From: Isochrysis galbana
Lineage: Eukaryota > Haptophyta > Isochrysidales > Isochrysidaceae
Assembly: GCA_018136815.1 (NCBI GenBank)
Contig: CM030931.1
Coordinates: 9,483,829 to 9,547,828 of the forward strand
Reading direction: 5' to 3'
DNA: 64,000 nucleotides
The translations under genes were made by a program, and so were the position numbers. The notes under the pieces were generated by a model. That model was not told where the DNA came from, did not search any database, and saw only the letters and a list, made by a program, of their open reading frames with translations. Below are positions 52,940 to 64,000 of the stretch, one piece after another (the stretch's first letter is position 1; every line of letters begins with the position of its first letter).

Positions 52940-53041
52940 CGCCGCTTTAGGGCGCTTTTTCGGGGGAGGGGAGGGGTTCCTGAGGCATGTGGTCCCTCTG
53001 GGTTGATGTCCCATTGCTCAGTGCTAGTGCGGGACCTTTAT

Positions 53042-53924
53042 TTAGCCAGTAAGACTGTGAATATATTAGCCTAATATCTAGATAATAGGCAATGTTGAGG
53101 CTATTAGGATTATCATCATAGATAGTAATAGCTCTTGAGCACTATTACTATCTATGATATTAGTTGAGGGCCTCAAATATATTAATACCATAGATAATGG
53201 ATAATGGATAATGGCGGCGTCCAACCGTGCTTGCCATCGGGCCAATAAGTATTGCGGCTCCCCTTGCCCCTTGCCCCTTGGACGAGCCCTAGCCGCTTGG
53301 CCACGATATGGTCCACCTCATGGAGGAGATCCTCGCTCGGCACCACGCTTCTTGCTCGGCATCGGGCTGTACTCTGTGTTGCCGTCGGCCGTCGGCTGTC
53401 GAGTTGTCGGGCCAAGGGGGGGGAACGGGAAAAAAGGCGGTGGAGATGGAGATGGAGAAGAGTGGTCTCTTTTATACATATAAATATTGAACAGACAAAG
53501 TGTAGGCGGGAAGAAAGGGAGGAGGAGCAGGAACAAGAGAATAAAAGAAGAAGGAAGAAGGAAAGAACTGTAGAGTGTGGAACGTGGAACGCGGCTGAAC
53601 GACCGACCGACCGAACCGACATCTAGCTACACACATAGATAGACACATCAGAAGACACCTACCTACAAAGTGCAAAATGTGTTGTATTCATTATATTGTA
53701 TATTGTAGTAGTATCAGTATCGGTATCGGGCGCCGCGACTTTTTTGATACCCCCTATTATCTGCATAATACTGATAATAAGAATAATAGGTTGAGGAAGG
53801 ACGCTATTACTATCTATGATATTAGCTGCCGGCACTATTACTATCTATGATGATAGCTGAAGTGGACTATTAGGGTCTAACATCATAGCTCTGAATCAAA
53901 CCTATTCACAGTCTTATTAGCCAG
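53042..53924. mobile_element. 867-bp MITE-like element with 8-bp target duplication
   Basis: TTAGCCAG at 53042-53049 and 53917-53924 flanks an element whose ends are inverted copies of TAAGACTGTGAATA. Subterminal regions carry repeated CTATTACTATCTATGAT (53142, 53804, 53832, and inverted at 53115). The interior (53210-53740) is unrelated GC-richer sequence with no recognised gene. An 8-bp duplication suggests a hAT- or Merlin-like origin. Confidence 0.75.
53115..53158. repeat. Long hairpin in the MITE subterminal region
   Basis: ATCATAGATAGTAATAG and CTATTACTATCTATGAT form a 17-bp stem; inside it GCTC/GAGC extends the pairing. The same word recurs as direct repeats near the other end of the element. 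Confidence 0.8.
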
Positions 53925-54126
53925 CCGCCGCTCAACGAACAGCGATGCGGGCGCTCGCGCGAGTGATCCTCTTTTTCCTTTTTGACCTGCGCCGCGCGCT
54001 GCGCAATTGCTCATTGTGGCGCATGCAAACGGCACGCGGGACCTGGTGTTGGCGCTCCGCAAGCGCCTCTTCGCTTTCGAAACTTCACAAAAACTCACTA
54101 CGGAAAGGTACAGGAAGGATTACACT

Positions 54127-54904
54127 AGACACTAGAAGTTCACCAACTAAGTTTATACTTAGTTCGCCCATGGGGGGGCACGAGCCCCCCCCTCTCTCCA
54201 CTCCTCCCCTGCCATGGGGGAGGAACCACCCATGCTCCTGGCACGCCTGATGGCTTGCCAGGAGCCCACTGCCCTGCTGACCCACTCTCTCCCTGGCAGG
54301 CTCGCCTGCCTCGCGCGTCCTGGCCTGTCGTGGCCAGCCCATCGCTCCAACCCCCCCTCCCCCCCTGTTCGACAGGCAGACAGGTGCAGAGTGGGGGCCC
54401 CTGAGGCTCAGGAGCGCCAGCGAGGGAGAGGCAGGGGAGGCCAGGGCCCAGCCCCAGCCTCCTCTGCCCCCTGAGCTGGCCTCCAGGAGCCTCCAGGGGT
54501 CGCCAGGGGCAGCTGCAGGCCTGCCGCAGGCGCGCCATCGCGCGTGCCTGCAGGAGAGGGGAGAGAGAGCGCGGAGAAGGGGGTGGGCGGAGCGTGAGCT
54601 CCGCTCACCGAAAAATCGGTAAGTCTCGCGCCTGTTTACAGGATAAGTCGAGACAGAGTCGGCCGCCAGCCCAGGTGGCGTAGGAGGAAGGGGGGAACGG
54701 ATCACCGGGGGGGGGCGCGGGCCACCGGACCATATCTAAGCCCTTCACCCCTATCCCCCTAGTAGTGCACGGGGGGAGCCGCCTGATGGCGGGGGGGAAG
54801 GGCCGGGGGAGTGGGGGTGTAGAAAGTATGCTACGTGTAGGTAGTGGTTCCATTCGCCGCGAGTGCGGTAAGAATATTATGAAGTTTTAGACACTAGAAG
54901 TTCA
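54127..54904 (+). mobile_element. Retroposon copy 3 (hairpin head, type II 3' end), 16-bp target duplication
   Basis: AGACACTAGAAGTTCA at 54127-54142 and 54889-54904 encloses 746 bp. It begins CCAACTAAGTTTATACTTAG, continues with the GGGGGGC/GCCCCCC hairpin and GC-rich body, and ends GTGCGGTAAGAATATTATGA then AGTTTT. The 5' half is shared with copy 1; the 3' half is shared with copy 4 and not with copy 1. No coding frame. Confidence 0.88.
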
Positions 54905-55302
54905 AGCTTCTCCCATGAGTTCCGGAGAAAGAATCACACGTTCATCTAGGTGCTATTGGTATGCGCCCTAGCGAGTTGATGCACATCATTAAAATCGCGC
55001 TCGGATGGCAAAGCGTAGGCAGAGCAAATTGGGATTGCCGATGAGGCATGGGGCCGAACTCCCACGTCCTAGCAGTCGCTTCTCGTTAATTCCTAATTCA
55101 TCGATTGCGTGCAATCAACCGCAACTTCGAGTACTTTCGAGCTCGAGAATTGTGTGTAGTTGTACTCCAAGATGAGTATGAATGAAATCTACTACATCGT
55201 GCCATAAGCCTATAGATTCACCGTCGCCACGTTGATCGCATCCATGCAACAAGAGCAAACGTCGTGGCAATAGGCGTTATGAAGTTCACTGCCAATCCCA
55301 AT
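54905..55302. other. Intergenic, no gene seen
   Basis: Short spacer between the retroposon and the helicase stop codon; nothing recognised. Confidence 0.5.
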
Positions 55303-57982
<2,680 letters not shown>

Positions 57983-58020
57983 GCGAGGCGCGAGGACCCG
58001 AGGAGAAATTATTAGAGCCC

Positions 58021-58054
58021 GTCTACTCGTAGAGTACTCCTACATCTCTACTCC
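58021..58054 (-). promoter_or_regulatory. AGTACT promoter-like motif of the helicase gene
   Basis: GTCTACTCGTAGAGTACTCC and further TACTCC words lie 40-70 bp upstream of the ATG at 57982. Confidence 0.45.
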
Positions 58055-58257
58055 TACTACTCTGCACGAGTGCTTGTTCTATGGCTAGAGTTACTCTAAT
58101 CATGAATCATGAGACCTGCCGTTGACAATTGTAGGCTTATAGAGGCATGAGCTTCGTAGAACGGCCCGCTTTGTGAAGCGGCCCGCGACTTTCCCCATGG
58201 CTCCCACGGCCAAGGCCGAGCCTACCTCGCGCCCAGAGATGCCCCCCAAAAGGCACT

Positions 58258-58695
58258 ACATACTACTTGGGGTTGACGTAAGTTTTGTAAATTTTTTTGT
58301 CAAATTTGGGTGGTCAATCGAAATCGAAATTTTTGACCAAAATCTGGGGCCTTTCACTTGGAAAGAAACAAAACTTGGGGGGCCGCGCGGAGATTGGAAG
58401 ATGCGACACGCGAGGAGAGAGAGAGGCGCAGCAGGGCGCCGGCTCACGCCCCCGCCTCGTCCCCCAACTCACGACCCATAACATCTTTCCTCCCTAGCCT
58501 GAAGGTTTGGCACGACGTGGTCCACGACGCAGTCGTCGTCGAAGGTGCGAGGGAGAGTGTTATAGGGTTATAGTAGGACAAAATATTCGAAAGCGTCAAA
58601 ATTTTGATCAAAATTTAGGTGCCCAACCCTCAAATTTGGACAACAAAATTTGGGCCCTTACAAAACAAAACTTATGTCAAAGCCAACATACTACA
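58258..58695. repeat. Element with imperfect long inverted termini (MITE-like)
   Basis: Left TACTACTTGGGGTTGACGTA(AGTTTTG) pairs with inverted right TAGTATGTTGGCTTTGACAT(AAGTTTTG); inwards both sides carry T/A-rich words with AAATTTGG. About 440 bp, no coding frame. The ends are diverged, so it is old. Confidence 0.5.
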
Positions 58696-58864
58696 CTGTG
58701 CAGGCGCGCGACAAGGCCGACGATCTTCGAGAGCGAGAGCGAGCTGGCCGCGCATCACTTGAGACATGCGATCTTGTATCTTGTGTGCTCGTGTCCACAT
58801 GTTCCGTGCCCTTGGAATGGGTTCCTTTGTTGTGATGCTTGTGGCAACCTCAAGAAGGGAGTGT

Positions 58865-59649
58865 GCAAGAAGTAGAGAGATTAATTAACTTCTTAATAGT
58901 CTCACCGCACACGCGGCCGTGGACCCTCTACTTTCTACTCACGCAGCAAACCTTTCTACACCCCCTCTCTCCCGGCCCTTTCCCCCCCGCCATCAGGCGA
59001 CTCCCCCCGTGCACTACTAGGGGGATAGGGGAAAAGGGCTTAGATATGGTCGGTGGCCCGCGCCCCCCCCCGGTGATCCGTTCCCCCCTTCCTCCTATGC
59101 CTACCGGGCTGGCGGCGTCCTCAGTCCCGACTTCTCCTGTAAACAGGTGCGGGACTTACATATTTTCCGGTGAGCGGAGCCCTCGCTCCGCCCACCCCCT
59201 TCTCCGCGCTCTCTCTCCCCTCTCCTGCAGGCACGCGCGATGGCGCGCCTGCGACAGGCCTGCAGCTGCCTCTGGCGACCCCTGGAGGCTCCTGGAGGCC
59301 AGCTCAGGGGGCAGAGGAGGCTGGGGCTGGGCCCTGGTCTCCCCTGCCTCTCCCTCGCTGGCGCTCCTGGGCCTCAGGGGCCCCCACTCTGCACCTGTCT
59401 GCCTGTCGAACAGGGGGGGAGGGGGGGTTGGAGCGATGGGCTGGCCACGAGGGGCCAGGACGCGCGAATCAGGCGAACCTGTCAGGGAGAGAGTGGGTCA
59501 GCATGGCAGTGGCCTCCTGGCAAGCCATCAGGCATGCCAGGAGAGTGGGTGGTTCCTCCCCCATGGCAGGGGAGGAGTGGAGAGAGGGGGGGGCTCGTGC
59601 CCCCCCATGGGCGAACCAAGTATAAACTTAGTTGCAAGAAGTAGAGAGA
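58865..59649 (-). mobile_element. Retroposon copy 4 (hairpin head, type II 3' end), 16-bp target duplication
   Basis: GCAAGAAGTAGAGAGA at 58865-58880 and 59634-59649 encloses 753 bp. In minus orientation it starts AACTAAGTTTATACTTGGTT and ends GCGGTGAGACTATTAAGAAG plus TTAATTAA. Collinear with copy 3 throughout. The tail word GAGAYTATTAAGAA also occurs at the 3' end of LINE copy A. Confidence 0.88.
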
Positions 59650-59949
59650 GGAATCGAGGGATTGTGAGCAGCTTCGGAGGCTTGAGGCTTGCAGCTCGTG
59701 TGGATGCTGGGTGTCAAAGTGTCAAAGTGCGTTGGGTGCCTCGGAGCCCGTGTTCTCGATCGTCGGGGCTGAAACATGAGGCTCGCGATGTCGCGCACAC
59801 GTATGCAAGAAAATACACTGTGAGTCACAAACAACGACAACGAACAACGAGCTTCAACTGAAAAGATAAGCACATGTCGGCCGAGCTATCGTGAGATTCA
59901 CGACACTGGTACGAGGGCTAAAACCGGCGAACACATGCTGCCCGATCCG
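59650..59949. other. Spacer between retroposon and LINE fragment
   Basis: Nothing recognised. Confidence 0.4.
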
Positions 59950-60432
59950 TACCCAGAGGGCGACCCAGGGAAGGAAACCAAAAATCAAGGGCGCGCTCGA
60001 ATTGAGCACTCCTGTTTTCACTGAAAACCGAAAGCGATCAAGGTAGACTTACGTTGGGAGATAACCTTAAACTCGTAGCGCAAGCGCTCGACATTACCAA
60101 CAAACCGGCCTGAGGCGCGCGGAACACAACATCACACGGCACTGCTCAAGCGCACAAGACACCGACAATACCCTCGACGACCCAAAGAAACTCGAGAGGA
60201 CCCACATAGACAACCCGACCGCTTAGCGGAATAGGAGGAAGGTGAGAAACCTACCGCTAAGGATCGGGACAACCCGCCATATCCCGCCGCCCCCACGACC
60301 CGGGCCTCTAAGCAGCGCACGAGGGAAGTCGCCGCAAGGCAAGTTAGTGAGGGATAGGAGGGGAGCGAAGGCGTGATAGCATAGCACGTTGCAGGGCCAC
60401 GAGAGAGGCGAGGTTATTAAAAGGTTTTTTTT
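59950..60432 (+). mobile_element. LINE 3' fragment copy E with T-run tail
   Basis: Starts in the basic C-terminus (GCGACCCAGGGAAGGAAACC codes ATQGRKP), continues through a 3' UTR like that of copy A and ends GGCGAGGTTATTAAAAGG plus eight T. The coding remnant has stop codons. No target duplication was found, so it is older than copy A. Confidence 0.7.
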
Positions 60433-60681
60433 CCTGCATTGCCTTTTCTCAAAGTTTGGTGTGGCGGTAAGTCCGGCTACACGTTGTGATTGTTCGGATC
60501 TCTCTGATGGCAAGGGTGCGCACACATTGTCCAGAGTTGGTGCAAACAGCATCATGGTACATGGTGTGTATTGTTGAAGTGGGATGAGTAAAGCCGTAAG
60601 TAGAATGTCGTCAACTCGGCGGCTAGTCGTTGCCACCGGATCGATCTGAGTTTTGGCAGCCTCTTCAAGGAGTGTAGAGAT

Positions 60682-62846
60682 TTACAATCTCTTACCAATG
60701 ACGATCTCGCCATCTCCGACTCTGACAGACCGGAATTCACCTTTCTTCAGATCAAAAGCTGCATGATGCGCTGCTCCAGAGAAGTCTACATATAAGCACT
60801 CGTTTGGCGCAGCGCATTCCGGCATGCCCTTTGGCCGCAAGGCGATACCCCACTTGCCTGTCCCCCAAGGTGTCTTGAGATTACCTGACGGTAAAAAGGA
60901 AAGTGTCTTGATACCTGCCCATGTCCAATGCGTCCCGACCACAGCACTCGCCAATTTGGATGCTTGAATCTCCGCCGCTGTGGCGCCTTCGCGCCTCCAT
61001 CCCACCGTGCCCATGGCGTTGGTTTGAGGCCATGTGTCGCCTGCCGCCGCAATCGCGTCGTTCCATGCCCGATGCAACCAAAAGGTAGAGGGATTGGCGC
61101 CATGAGGCGGCGGGTCGAGGTTGGTAGGGGGATAGGCGCCGCCATAGTGCCGCTTGTCCATCGACCACTCGCCAATGGTGTTGAATCCTTGAGGTCGGCC
61201 ACTTAGCGTATACTCAATACCGTAGGTGTAATGGAATATGTAGTGGCGAGTGTGAAAGTCCTCCGACGTGGCCGCATATGCGTTGGGCTCGATCTGCATG
61301 GACATTGCCTGTAGGTGTACGTTGAGACGGTTGGGGTGGAAGGGGGGAGCCCTAGTTAGCGGTGCCCGCTCGCTTGCACGGAGAAACGGCCGAAGCGTCA
61401 TTCGAGGAAGCCGAGGGAGTTGAGTACCCGTGGCTTCGTGGCTATTCACCTTATGACGTATCCCAATCCGAGCGGCAGCGATAGAGTATCCCCACATTTC
61501 AAGCACCCAGTCCTGAATCATCTTAGCAGGCTCAGGTCGACCCCGCAGAATGTAAGAACAATTGAGCCATAGAGCAGCGACCTATGAGCAAGGTCGGGCA
61601 TAGAATTTGAGAGGATTTCTTTTGTTGTGGAGCACCTGTATCCCACAAGTGTGGCACCAATACGAAGACTTTGCAAACAAGTGAGCGGACATCTTCTGCT
61701 AGCAGAGTACGAGCACACACAGCCATCTCTTGGTGTGCCGGGCGAAAGCCGCAATGTACAACCAGTGCCAAGACGGTGGCTCAAGTACTAACATCTTGGA
61801 GCATCGATTTGTCGATGAGGAGTGGCGAAGGTCCCACAGGCTGGAGGGCCGAGTAGTCGCCTCCAGGCCAGCAATACTCAATAACCGAGTTGTGACGAGA
61901 GCTGGGGTGCATGTAGCCAAATGTATGCGCGGCGGCGAGCGGAGGGTCAACCTTAAATGTGCGATGCGAGACAACGATCAGCGAAAGCGAGGCACAAGCG
62001 AGTGGTATGGCATTCCGAGCGATTGCTGGCAGGTGAAATGGCAAAGCCCAATACGGTGAGGCACGGCTGACAGCCTGAGGATTGAGCACATTTAGCCCTG
62101 CAGCTTTCGTGCTGAAATCAAGGGACGCAAAGGCCACGCAACGGCTGGCCGCTGACCTGTGCAAGGTTGGGCATTGGCTTCATGAAGATGTGGTCGGTCT
62201 CCGCAAGTAGCACATACGTCTCCTTCACTCTTGCAGTGAATTCGGGCCTCTTGAAGAACTCAACGACCGAGTGCGGCCGGTTGAGTACGCCGAAGTAACC
62301 GTACTTGGCGAGCACCTCAGGCTTGAGGGAAGGGACGAAGACGGACGGGATGTACGGTGCCGCAGGGTCGGGAAGCCCATTCTCAGACGCGCAAATGCGA
62401 GTGAATCCCGTCATTTCTGTACACTCGCCATCGGCAGCTCGTTGTTTCCGCCAGTGATAGTACATGATGCGCGACTGCCAGCCATTATACGTGGTCCCCT
62501 GTCCCGTGAGCAGGGTGTGGAAAGGCCGCCGCGTCGGCGGGCACGAAGGGTTCTCGAGTGGAATCTCCTTATGCAGCCCTCGCGCCCACTCGGGCAACTC
62601 TCCGGCCGGCTGTGCCAATACATCGCGGGGTGCCGGCTGCGTTTTTTGCACGGCGTTAGCCTTGCGTGTCTCCTCCGCCTCCCTCGCCGCCTCCCTCGCC
62701 GCCTCCCTCGCCGAGGCTGGCTGCTGGATGTGCTGGAGCGTGAGAAGAGCGTCCGGTGCACCGCCATCGCCAAAGAAGAGACCGCACACGTTCCACCAGA
62801 CGAGTATGGCCGCGGCGTACGCGAGCCACAGCGCCGGACGCGCCAT
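60682..62846 (-). CDS. Hydroxyproline O-arabinosyltransferase-like (GT95-type)
   Basis: Three exons, 62846-62157, 61951-61793 and 61581-60682, close in phase to 582 residues. After a short basic start, one membrane anchor (LAYAAAILVWWNVCGLFF, about residues 8-25) gives type II Golgi topology, followed by an Ala/Glu-rich stem. The catalytic part shows FHTLLTGQGTTYNGWQSRIM, ECTEMTGFTRICAS, the donor-binding EXD-like motif in ETYVLLAETDHIFMKPMPNL, FGYMHPSS, LQPVGPSPLLIDKSM, WVLEMWGYSIAAA and HYIFHYTYGIEYT. This order is that of plant HPAT and related enzymes, which add arabinose to hydroxyproline of secreted glycoproteins. The acceptor in this alga is unknown; the related serine galactosyltransferases are the alternative. 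The final GGTAAGAG could be a splice donor leading to another exon instead of the TAA used. Confidence 0.82.
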
Positions 62847-63000
62847 CACGCTTCTCAGCAGCGCAGCCCGCCGCTCACACACGTCGCGCGGCTCGGCGAG
62901 ACCGCCAACCCTCACTTCCCCCCCGTCTCGCGGCTCGGCCCAGCGCTCGCCGGCGGCCGAGGGACAACAACAAGAGAGAAAGTGCGTCCTTTTCTTCTTC

Positions 63001-63020
63001 TTGTACTCCGAGTAAAGTAG
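63001..63020 (-). promoter_or_regulatory. GTACTC/GAGTA promoter-like motif of the glycosyltransferase gene
   Basis: TTGTACTCCGAGTAAAGTAG, about 160 bp upstream of the ATG at 62846, combines the two half-words of the motif. Confidence 0.4.
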
Positions 63021-63085
63021 CTAGCAGTAGTAGCCTGAACCTTCAAGAGTTTTATTCTGTGTTCCAGGTTCCAGGCAGTCATGAG

Positions 63086-63130
63086 TAGGGCGGTCAAACA
63101 CTATTTTAACTTCTAAGGATATAAAAATGA
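63086..63130 (+). repeat. End of the TAGGGCGGTCAAAC TIR family
   Basis: TAGGGCGGTCAAACA and the subterminal TTTTAACTTCTAAGG match the right end of the 50.9-kb element. The partner end was not found in the window. Confidence 0.6.
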
Positions 63131-63192
63131 ATAAGTGGGGATTGAGGAAATACACCAAAGTAAAGCGGTTGAAACCTCAGAAAACACCAGCG

Positions 63193-63357
63193 TGACGAAT
63201 TGGGATGGCCCATGGGGCCTGATGGCAATGAGGAAGGAGGCATGCCGGCGGCAGGCGCGGCTGAGGGGACGACTTCGGAGGTGCTGACGGGCTGAAGCCC
63301 GTCACCGTCAGCAGAGGAAGGCGGGCAGGCGGGCTTTGGCGAGGGCGAGGACGGCGG
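63193..63357. repeat. Dispersed repeat R5, copy 2
   Basis: Matches 15379-15543 along its whole length with small indels; its hairpin carries a 6-bp CACCGT-type expansion compared with copy 1. A GAGAGCGAC-type short repeat follows at 63355-63495. Confidence 0.75.
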
Positions 63358-63599
63358 CGAGAGCGACATCGAGCGAGAGGCGAGAGGCGAGGGTGAGTGA
63401 GAGGAGGGCTGTGTTGGCAGTGGCTGGTGAGGCGAGGCGAGTTTGTAGGGTACGAGTGTTACGAGAGCGAGAGCGACGAGAGCGAGAGCGACGGATGACG
63501 ACTGACGACAGGACGTCGGATCCAACGATGCTGAGACACCGACTCACGAACACACCAGAATCATTCACCCAAACCAAGCAAAACATGAAATAATTTGAA

Positions 63600-64000
63600 A
63601 TAACCGAGGTGTCGCGTAACTCACGACTTCATCCCATGAGTCAAGAAATTCCTTTTTATGTATCACACGGCCTTCGTGCGCGAAGGTTTCGGGCAGGTGC
63701 TCAATATACGCCGAGCACTCTTCCTTACTGTACGGCGTCGTAAAGGCGCCGTCCTTGAAAACGTTGTGAACCACATTTGTGTGTAGTGAGTAGTGATTCC
63801 CACAGGCGTGCCCACGGGGCCCGTACCGCAGGGGGAGGGATATGTAGGTTGTGCCATATTGGTTGTGAGAGCGCGCCTTCTCGCGTAAGAAAAGAGGGTT
63901 TTATGTCAAGTTCTTTGAAATTCGCAAGGGCCTCTTTCCAGAAGGTTGGAAGAGCCGGGTTTCCTCTGACCTCTGATACTGCCTGTCAGCATATTTATAG
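63600..64000 (-). mobile_element. LINE fragment copy D, continues beyond the window
   Basis: In minus orientation it codes FWKEALANFKELDIKPSFLT, REGALSQPIWHN, then in a shifted frame NVVHNVFKDGAFTTPYSKEE and RVIHKKEFLDSWDEVV, collinear with copies B and C. It ends abruptly at about 63600, and its 5' side runs off the window. Confidence 0.7.

Noticed and set aside
60223-60680. Fourth exon for the glycosyltransferase after a GTAAGAG donor
   Set aside because: A frame is available, but it runs into LINE copy E sequence in antisense; the TAA directly after the donor gives a complete enzyme.

Overview
This is nuclear DNA of a unicellular eukaryote, most likely an alga with a secondary plastid; a haptophyte fits best, but that is inference. 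The DNA is GC-rich, genes carry short GT-AG introns, and several proteins (ClpP, the PPR protein, the Myb/MJ1316 protein) begin with a signal peptide, as expected for bipartite plastid targeting. Long G:C runs and CT tracts sit in front of many start codons. There is no prokaryotic operon structure and no CRISPR array.

Host genes, left to right: MFS transporter (-, 3' end outside the window), AP2-like regulator (+), a 71-residue secreted peptide (-), a kynurenine-3-monooxygenase-like flavoprotein (-), a Myb/MJ1316-domain protein (+), an ankyrin-JmjC (JMJD8-like) membrane protein (-), a Mutator-like transposase (-), a 7TM receptor-like protein (+), a CDC50/LEM3 flippase subunit (-), a composite locus with an antisense ankyrin/LRR fragment (+/-), ClpP (-), a conserved membrane protein (+), a PPR protein (-), a 108-residue protein (+), a DEAD-box helicase (-) and a hydroxyproline O-arabinosyltransferase-like enzyme (-). 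For eight of the multi-exon genes the splice sites could be chosen so that all phases close. The genes do not form one pathway; they look like a random slice of a compact genome broken up by mobile DNA.

Mobile DNA: fragments of one LINE family (5.2, 36.8, 43.6, 59.9 and 63.6 kb), one with an exact 15-bp target duplication; a non-coding retroposon family of 0.75-0.88 kb with a hairpin head, four insertions of which have exact 15-16 bp target duplications (6.8, 43.3, 54.1 and 58.9 kb); a 2.05-kb terminal-inverted-repeat element (50.9 kb); several MITE-like elements (26.1, 53.05, 58.3 kb); a gag-like fossil (37.6-39.4 kb); and two dispersed repeats of unknown class (9.5/20.8 kb and 15.4/63.2 kb).

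The two most interesting points are (1) a palindromic AGTACT / GAGTA-TACTC motif lying 20-490 bp upstream of most gene starts here, a candidate core promoter element, and (2) the retroposon family, which has a common structured 5' head but two unrelated 3' ends, one resembling the 3' end of the LINE, plus a 2.2-kb copy that carries an antisense LINE fragment.
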